A DNA stretch of 10,233 nt. It comes from Deltaproteobacteria bacterium. Its GTDB lineage: Bacteria > Myxococcota_A > Polyangia > HGW-17. Shown here piece by piece: positions 5,780 through 10,233 of this stretch. The notes under the pieces are model-generated. The model was not told the DNA's origin. It made no database searches and was given only the letters and a program-made list of their open reading frames with translations. The DNA lies in contig QKIM01000262.1 in the NCBI GenBank assembly GCA_003249585.1, positions 1 to 10,233 of the forward strand, in the 5' to 3' direction. A program made the translations under genes and the position numbers. Within the stretch, counting starts at the first letter, position 1; each line of letters opens with the position of its first letter.

Positions 5780-6640
5780 CTACCTGAGGAAGAATCTGAG
5801 GTCGATCCCCACAAAGGTGTTCTTGGAGCCGTCCACGTTCTGCATGATGGAGAACTCCACGGAGGACTTCTTGGTGATGTACCCCAGTCCCGCCCCGAAG
5901 TACTGAATGTCCTGGGATTCCCGTTTCCCGTACCCGCCCCTGAGGATGATGCTCTCCCCGAGGATCAGTTCGCCCCCCCCCTTGTACCAGGGTTTCTTTC
6001 CCTCCATGACTACGTCGGCCTCGATGGTGATCTTCTTCAGGAGGAAGACCGCCGCCCCGGCACCGAAACTCCATGGGTGGGCGTCGTCGTGGTCGGAGAT
6101 GAGATCGTAGGCCACGGCGCCCACGGTGATGATCTGCCCGATCCGGGCCACCATGCCCACATCCATGGAGAACCCCGAGCGGCCCGGCAGGTCCTCGGGG
6201 TTGTAATCATAATAGTACCCGTTGACACCAATGGCGATACGTTCGGTGAGCAGGAGAGAGAGCGCCAGCCCTCCCTTCATGTACTTCTCGTCCCGGGTCA
6301 GGTTGGCGCCGTTGTAAAAGGCCGTGGGCTCTGCCATGGAGATGCCGTAGTAGGCTCCCGCGGCGAACCGTTGATTCTTGTAGGAGTCCACGAGGGCTGT
6401 CTGGGCGATATGCCCCTTGTCCGTGGAGTTGTACCGATAGTAGCTCTCCCAGATATAGCTCCGTATCAGACTCATGGAGGCGGGGTTGGCTGTCATGGCG
6501 TCCGAGCCGGTCCCCGTGGCGATGACCGCGCCGCCCAGAGCCAGTCCCCGGGCTCCCATGGGTTCACTCCACGGGTCGAAAGCCTCTGCTGACTCAAGGG
6601 TCAGGAGCATGAAAAAACTCAGGAATATTAAAAATCGCAT
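5780..6640 (-). CDS. Outer-membrane beta-barrel protein, PorV/FadL-like
   Basis: The product is 286 residues. The start at 6640 is chosen because it gives a clear signal peptide: MRFLIFLSFFMLL...ESAEA with cleavage after Ala20, before FDPW. A reading frame extends further upstream to 6739 but would add 33 non-signal residues over the promoter. AGAGAG lies about 11 nt upstream of the chosen ATG. Residues 29-56, 'GARGLALGGAVIATG...AMTANPASM', carry the 'GaRalgmGGA..A..d.A....NPA' signature of the PorV/PorQ and FadL-like barrel superfamily. The rest alternates hydrophobic and aromatic/glycine residues as in beta strands ('AIGVNGYYYDYNP', 'AGAAVFLLKKITIEADVVME', 'FGAGLGYITKKSSVEFSIMQ'). It ends 'GIDLRFFLR', an aromatic-rich last strand as expected for BAM recognition. 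The ligand or partner is unknown. It is the first gene of a unit with tmk. Confidence 0.8.
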   Translation of the reverse strand: MRFLIFLSFFMLLTLESAEAFDPWSEPMGARGLALGGAVIATGTGSDAMTANPASMSLIRSYIWESYYRYNSTDKGHIAQTALVDSYKNQRFAAGAYYGISMAEPTAFYNGANLTRDEKYMKGGLALSLLLTERIAIGVNGYYYDYNPEDLPGRSGFSMDVGMVARIGQIITVGAVAYDLISDHDDAHPWSFGAGAAVFLLKKITIEADVVMEGKKPWYKGGGELILGESIILRGGYGKRESQDIQYFGAGLGYITKKSSVEFSIMQNVDGSKNTFVGIDLRFFLR

Positions 6641-6711
6641 AGGATGTGTTCTCTCTGGTTCGGGGGCAGCCCCTTGGTCTGGAGGGTGCCTCCCGGGAGG
6701 TTCCCTTTGGG
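6641..6711 (-). other. Leader of the barrel-tmk mRNA with palindromes
   Basis: The predicted untranslated leader (about 65 nt) contains a perfect 12-bp palindrome CCTCCCGGGAGG (6689..6700) and a GGGGCAGCCCC inverted repeat (6663..6673). These could fold in the mRNA. No known riboswitch is recognised. Confidence 0.4.
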
Positions 6712-6739
6712 AGTATAGGGCATAACCGGCGCAGGGCAA
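6712..6739 (-). promoter_or_regulatory. Sigma70-like promoter for the barrel gene and tmk
   Basis: On the minus strand, TTGCCC (6739..6734; 4 of 6 to TTGACA) is followed after 16 bp by TATACT (6717..6712; 5 of 6 to TATAAT). It would start RNA near 6705, about 65 nt upstream of the ATG at 6640. It sits just past the end of the upstream transglutaminase gene, which also leaves a T8 run (6738..6745 on this strand) at the -35 edge. Confidence 0.55.
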
Positions 6740-6746
6740 AAAAAAG

Positions 6747-9700
6747 TCATTGCCGGCAGGGCCTGAAGGTGAAGGGGGTCCACAGCAGCGCCTGCGTCTT
6801 CGCTACGGCGGTCCTGAAGGCACCATACTCCCCGGCGGGGATGCGGGAAGATCCCAGGATGATCGCCCGGCGGATCCTGATGGAACCCCGGTGGCCGGTG
6901 ATCTTCTGTGAGAAGACGAGATGGCGCGTCGTCAGCGTGAGATCTCCCGGGCTGTTCGCGAGACAGGTCCCCTTGGGGGGAATCAAGGTGATGGTGCGGC
7001 GATATTCCCCGGGGTAGTCCAGGAGGAGATCGTGGTGTCTGCGGGGGAAGGGAGCGAGTCGTTTGATGAATTCCCCCTCATAAAAGGGAAGGGGACCAAA
7101 GAGGGTGCGCCGCCGCCGTGTCAGGAGGCGTCGCAGCCCAAAGCCGGCCTTCACGGTGAGGGGGGAGGCAAGAGAGGTCAGTCCCCGATGCGTCAGGGAG
7201 ACCTTTCCCTTTTTGATGAAACGGTGATCCCACTTCGAGGGACCGCGCCCTCCCCAGAGGAGGAGCCGCCAGGGGATCTCTCCGGCGCCCTGCACGGTGA
7301 CCGCTTCCAGAACTCGGGCATCTCCCCGGCGGTCGATGGTGATGGTGGTCTGGATCTCCTCGTGGTTGTGCTTCGCGCTGGATCGTGCCGTGGTGGTGAG
7401 AACGCCGCCCTTTGGGGAGATGAGCAGGGCCGGGCGTCCCTGGATGTAGGGGGGGACCTCGGGGTATCGCAGCTCCTTGGTGGTGGTGTCCAGCCAGCGC
7501 TTCTCCCGGGGGAGATAGACGATGGAGTGGTCGAAGAGGGCCAGGGAGGGGATGCCGGTGGGGATGTTGCCGAGCAGCCGGGTGCGGACGGCGGCGGGCC
7601 AGGCCTCGATGCCGACGGCTCTGAGCAGGAGCACCATCAGCAGCGTCATGTCCTTGCAGTCGCCGAAGCGGCGGGAGAGGATCTCTCCGGTCCGGTAGGG
7701 GAGGTAGCTGTGCTTGCCGAACATGAGGGCCACGTACCTGAAGGTGCGCAGGAGGTAGCTGTGGATGGAGGCGATCTTCTGCTCCCGCGTGGAGATCCCT
7801 CGGGTCAGTTTTCGGGCCAGCGCACGGATCTCCGGCGTCAGGACGTATTGGGGCCTGATGAAGGCGGCATATCGGCGTCCCACCTCACGCCAGGTGAGGC
7901 CGGGTCCTGTGATCACGGCGGCCAGGGTCTCGCCCCAGCCGGGCATGGAGGGCTCAATGGTCACGCCTGGGAGTGACCGCACAATATATGTGGTGTGTAG
8001 GAGATCTCCCACGGTGCCCGTGAGCCGGGTCATGAGTCCGGAACGCGTGGGGGCGTGGACGAAGGGGCTCGCTTTGGGGTGGTACAGATGCAGTTCCCCC
8101 CGAACGGTGGGGATGAACTCCTGCATCTGGATGATGGAGCCGTGGAAGGTTCCCTCCCGACGTCCCCGCGGACGGGATTCGATGGTGTAGGCGATCTCCA
8201 CCACGTCTCCGCGGGCCAGGGGGCCGAAGGCGAGCCGGGTCTCCAGAAGATCATAGTACATTCGAGCCTTGGGGTCGTGCACCTCTGAGAAGGAGGTGAC
8301 GGCGCTGTCCTCCGCGCTGCTGCCGTCGGGGTGATGGATGGTGCTCTTCTCCAGCAGCAGCACCTCGCTGGCGGGAGAGTGCCTGAGGGAGAAGGAGCCG
8401 GATCGTCCCAGGGCAGCGGGATCTCCCACGGCGACGAAGACCTGCCGGGCCAGGCGGCGGACCCCCCTGCCGTCGACATAGAGCACCTTGGTGTCCAAGA
8501 GAACCCTGTTGGCGCCAGTTCCCCGATCGGGGAGATCCTTGAGACGCCGGCGGTGCTGTGCCCTGAGACGTGCAAAGGTACGGCATTCGGCCGAGAGACA
8601 GGTTCCTTCGGTCGTGAGGGCCAATCGGAGGATATATTTTCTGAGCTCCGGCGCGATCCCCGCCAGAGTCGTGCGGACTCTGGGTAGCTTGCCCAGGTAG
8701 GTGGCGAGGATGGCCAGGCTCTGGAGGCTGCCCCCTTCGAAAGAGGAAAAAAGGAGCGAGATCCCTCGCTGGGGCTGCCCCTGCCGGATAGCCTCCATGG
8801 CCCACAGGTTGCGATGTGCCATGAAATGGGGGTTCGCCGCTGCCAGATCCCGGATGGTGTCGAGTGTTCCCATACCCCTCTTGTTACGTGCCGAGGAGAT
8901 GAGCTCGAGGATGGTCGGACAGTCTCCGAAACGACGCCTGAGGGCGCGTCCCCGCACCAGGGCCGACACAGGGAGTCCCATGGCCAGCTCGATCTCCCCT
9001 TGCGCGACCAGCGGGGTCAGGGCTGTGGGAGAAAGGCTCGCGGCACGGCCAAAGTGCGCAGAGGCATTCCGGAAGAGGCGTCTCGCCAGGGCGAAGCGTC
9101 CCATGATCAGCGCATCGAGGTACGGTGAATACCCTTTCGCCTTTTTGAGTCCGTCCAGCGTGCGGCGGGGATTGATGCCCTTGTGAGCCATGGCCCGGGC
9201 CATCGCCAGAGGACCACCGGAATCTCCCGCCCCGCAGGTGAAGGAGATCTCCTTTTCGGGGAGGACAACGTCCTGCTTCACCGGTCCAGTGATGGCGGAT
9301 GTCTTTGGGAGAGGTCCCGGGAGATCCTTTATATAGGGGGTGTCGCGGGTGAAGAGGACGAGAGGGCCGCCTGGTGCGCTCAGGGTCAGCGTTATGCGGG
9401 AATTACCCGGCGGCAGGGTGAGGGTCAGGGCGACCATCCGGCCGTCTAGGGTGACGGTCCTGCCTCCCAGGGTGACGGTCCCCTCGTAGCCGATGTAGAG
9501 GGTAAGGGGGCGTTTTCCCCGCGCCCTGAGCCCGAGATCCAAGGTCACCGAATGTCCGCCGGGGTTATGCACATGGGCGAGATCGAAAAAGCCCAGGTTT
9601 TTCTTCCCGAGGGTGAAGGTGCTGGTTCCAACGGTGAGGCGGGTTCCCCTCAGCGGGCGGGTGCCACACCGCGCATGGAGAGATGGATCGGGGTAGTGCC

Positions 9701-9917
9701 TCAGGAGGACACCCAAAAAGGCTGGGCAGCGCGATCCGGTGTGGCGCAGGAAAGTGGAGAAGTGGGTCGTGGCAGTCTTTCCCGGGAGGGAGGGGGCGAG
9801 GGCCAGAAGCGGACACAGATCGGCCAGACGCGATCCTTGGCGGGCCGAGAAGGACGCCGCGGACCGATCCTCCGCCGAGGGGGCGGTGCTCAGGGCGAGC
9901 AGGAGCCAGAAGATCAT
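6747..9917 (-). CDS. Large secreted DUF3857 and transglutaminase-like domain protein
   Basis: The product is 1056 residues. An N-terminal signal peptide (MIFWLLLALSTAPSA) predicts export. Residues about 90-220 look beta-rich ('LTLYIGYEGTVTLGGRTVTLDG', 'SRITLTLSAPGGPLVLF'). About 250-450 is helical and TPR-like. About 470-665 matches a DUF3857 domain ('VLYVDGRGVRR...', 'DGSSAEDSAV', 'ARMYYDLLETRLAFGPLARGDVVEIAYTIES'). About 690-820 is a transglutaminase-like core with the full triad: FGDCKD (Cys754), FDHSIVY (His797) and RWLDTT (Asp810). Beta-rich sequence fills 850-1056. The order DUF3857-transglutaminase is common in large periplasmic proteins of Bacteroidota and deltaproteobacteria, where most are uncharacterised. 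The triad suggests protease, amidase or crosslinking chemistry, but the reaction is unknown. The start overlaps the upstream DUF1460-like gene as ATGA, so the two are coupled. AGGGA lies about 8 nt upstream of the ATG. Confidence 0.88.
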   Translation of the reverse strand: MIFWLLLALSTAPSAEDRSAASFSARQGSRLADLCPLLALAPSLPGKTATTHFSTFLRHTGSRCPAFLGVLLRHYPDPSLHARCGTRPLRGTRLTVGTSTFTLGKKNLGFFDLAHVHNPGGHSVTLDLGLRARGKRPLTLYIGYEGTVTLGGRTVTLDGRMVALTLTLPPGNSRITLTLSAPGGPLVLFTRDTPYIKDLPGPLPKTSAITGPVKQDVVLPEKEISFTCGAGDSGGPLAMARAMAHKGINPRRTLDGLKKAKGYSPYLDALIMGRFALARRLFRNASAHFGRAASLSPTALTPLVAQGEIELAMGLPVSALVRGRALRRRFGDCPTILELISSARNKRGMGTLDTIRDLAAANPHFMAHRNLWAMEAIRQGQPQRGISLLFSSFEGGSLQSLAILATYLGKLPRVRTTLAGIAPELRKYILRLALTTEGTCLSAECRTFARLRAQHRRRLKDLPDRGTGANRVLLDTKVLYVDGRGVRRLARQVFVAVGDPAALGRSGSFSLRHSPASEVLLLEKSTIHHPDGSSAEDSAVTSFSEVHDPKARMYYDLLETRLAFGPLARGDVVEIAYTIESRPRGRREGTFHGSIIQMQEFIPTVRGELHLYHPKASPFVHAPTRSGLMTRLTGTVGDLLHTTYIVRSLPGVTIEPSMPGWGETLAAVITGPGLTWREVGRRYAAFIRPQYVLTPEIRALARKLTRGISTREQKIASIHSYLLRTFRYVALMFGKHSYLPYRTGEILSRRFGDCKDMTLLMVLLLRAVGIEAWPAAVRTRLLGNIPTGIPSLALFDHSIVYLPREKRWLDTTTKELRYPEVPPYIQGRPALLISPKGGVLTTTARSSAKHNHEEIQTTITIDRRGDARVLEAVTVQGAGEIPWRLLLWGGRGPSKWDHRFIKKGKVSLTHRGLTSLASPLTVKAGFGLRRLLTRRRRTLFGPLPFYEGEFIKRLAPFPRRHHDLLLDYPGEYRRTITLIPPKGTCLANSPGDLTLTTRHLVFSQKITGHRGSIRIRRAIILGSSRIPAGEYGAFRTAVAKTQALLWTPFTFRPCRQ

Positions 9918-10233
9918 GGAGCGTCCCTGGGAGGCATCACAACGGAATAGATCATCATGCCCTTCACGTGCCTGCGACGAAACTGTTTGAAATAGATGTC
10001 GGTCTCCTTGAGGTAGGCGGTCAGGGGGCGATCCTCCACGCGGTAGCGGTGAGGGGTCCCCGAGGCGTGGCGCCAGATGAGGTTGCCCTTTTGGTCCCTC
10101 AGGATAAATCCCATATGGGTGATGAGAAAGGGGTTGCGGATCTGGCGGGCGCCCACCACGAGGCCCACGGCGGGGACGGGGATTTTCTCCGTTCGGGCCA
10201 TGAACGTCTTGAGGGACAGGTAGGTTATGGAGG
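9914..10233 (-). CDS. DUF1460 / N-acetylmuramoyl-L-alanine amidase-like protein, C-terminal part, cut by right edge
   Basis: The frame is open to the window edge, so the visible 105 or so codons are the C-terminal part; an internal ATG at 10201 is probably not the start. 'SITYLSLKTFMARTEKIPVPA' then 'NPFLITHMGFILRDQKGNLIWRHAS....YRVEDRPLTAYL' resembles the C-terminal half of DUF1460 proteins, with the family's 'SHVGF....G.l...HAS....V...pL..YL' pattern. Those are NlpC/P60-like cysteine peptidases annotated as amidase-like, probably acting on peptidoglycan peptides. The THMGF histidine would be the catalytic His; the Cys would lie beyond the edge. The stop overlaps the start of the transglutaminase gene (ATGA). 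The family call rests on motif resemblance only. Confidence 0.65.
   Translation of the reverse strand, partial: SITYLSLKTFMARTEKIPVPAVGLVVGARQIRNPFLITHMGFILRDQKGNLIWRHASGTPHRYRVEDRPLTAYLKETDIYFKQFRRRHVKGMMIYSVVMPPRDAP

Noticed and set aside
6726..6757. CCGGC...GCCGG stem around the T8 run as a terminator for the transglutaminase gene
   Set aside because: The T-run would lie inside the loop rather than after the stem, so it does not have terminator geometry.
9206..9227. GDSGGPL (Ser233) in the transglutaminase protein, as in trypsin-like proteases
   Set aside because: No matching His (TAAHC-like) or Asp motif precedes it, and it lies next to a helical TPR-like part. It is probably a coincidence.

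Overview
The window looks like ordinary chromosomal DNA of a GC-rich Gram-negative bacterium. It has a RecBCD-type recC, a NAD-dependent ligase, a lipoprotein signal and an outer-membrane barrel. The exact phylum cannot be read from the sequence. A very large DUF3857/transglutaminase protein and a thymidylate kinase with a GTTT-type P-loop would fit a 'deltaproteobacterial' lineage (Myxococcota, Bdellovibrionota or Desulfobacterota), but that is a weak inference. I see no insertion sequence, CRISPR array, tRNA or rRNA.

Layout, left to right. (1) 1..1061, minus: the N-terminal third of recC, running off the left edge. (2) 1074..1198: a divergent intergenic spacer. (3) 1199..4752, plus: a two-gene unit, an S41-family peptidase lipoprotein and ligA, overlapping as ATGA and closed by a strong bidirectional terminator at 4756..4795. 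(4) 4796..5172: a gene-free stretch rich in inverted repeats. It contains a perfect extended -10 element on the minus strand, an inverted repeat where the -35 should be, a GC-rich hairpin with a GNRA loop, complementary ends, and the leftward T9 terminator. Together these suggest an unrecognised structured RNA read leftwards. (5) 5173..6640, minus: an outer-membrane barrel protein followed 7 nt later by tmk, with a good sigma70-like promoter at 6712..6739. (6) 6747..10233, minus: a DUF1460-type amidase/peptidase (C-terminal part only; it runs off the right edge) and a 1056-residue secreted DUF3857 + transglutaminase protein, overlapping as ATGA.

How the genes fit together: recC, ligA and tmk are DNA repair, replication and nucleotide-supply genes. 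The S41 lipoprotein, the barrel, the transglutaminase protein and the DUF1460 protein all act in or beyond the inner membrane. The translational coupling of a lipoprotein protease to ligA, and the cotranscription of a barrel protein with tmk, are probably lineage-specific packing and not functional links. The most interesting part is the noncoding stretch 4756..5075.
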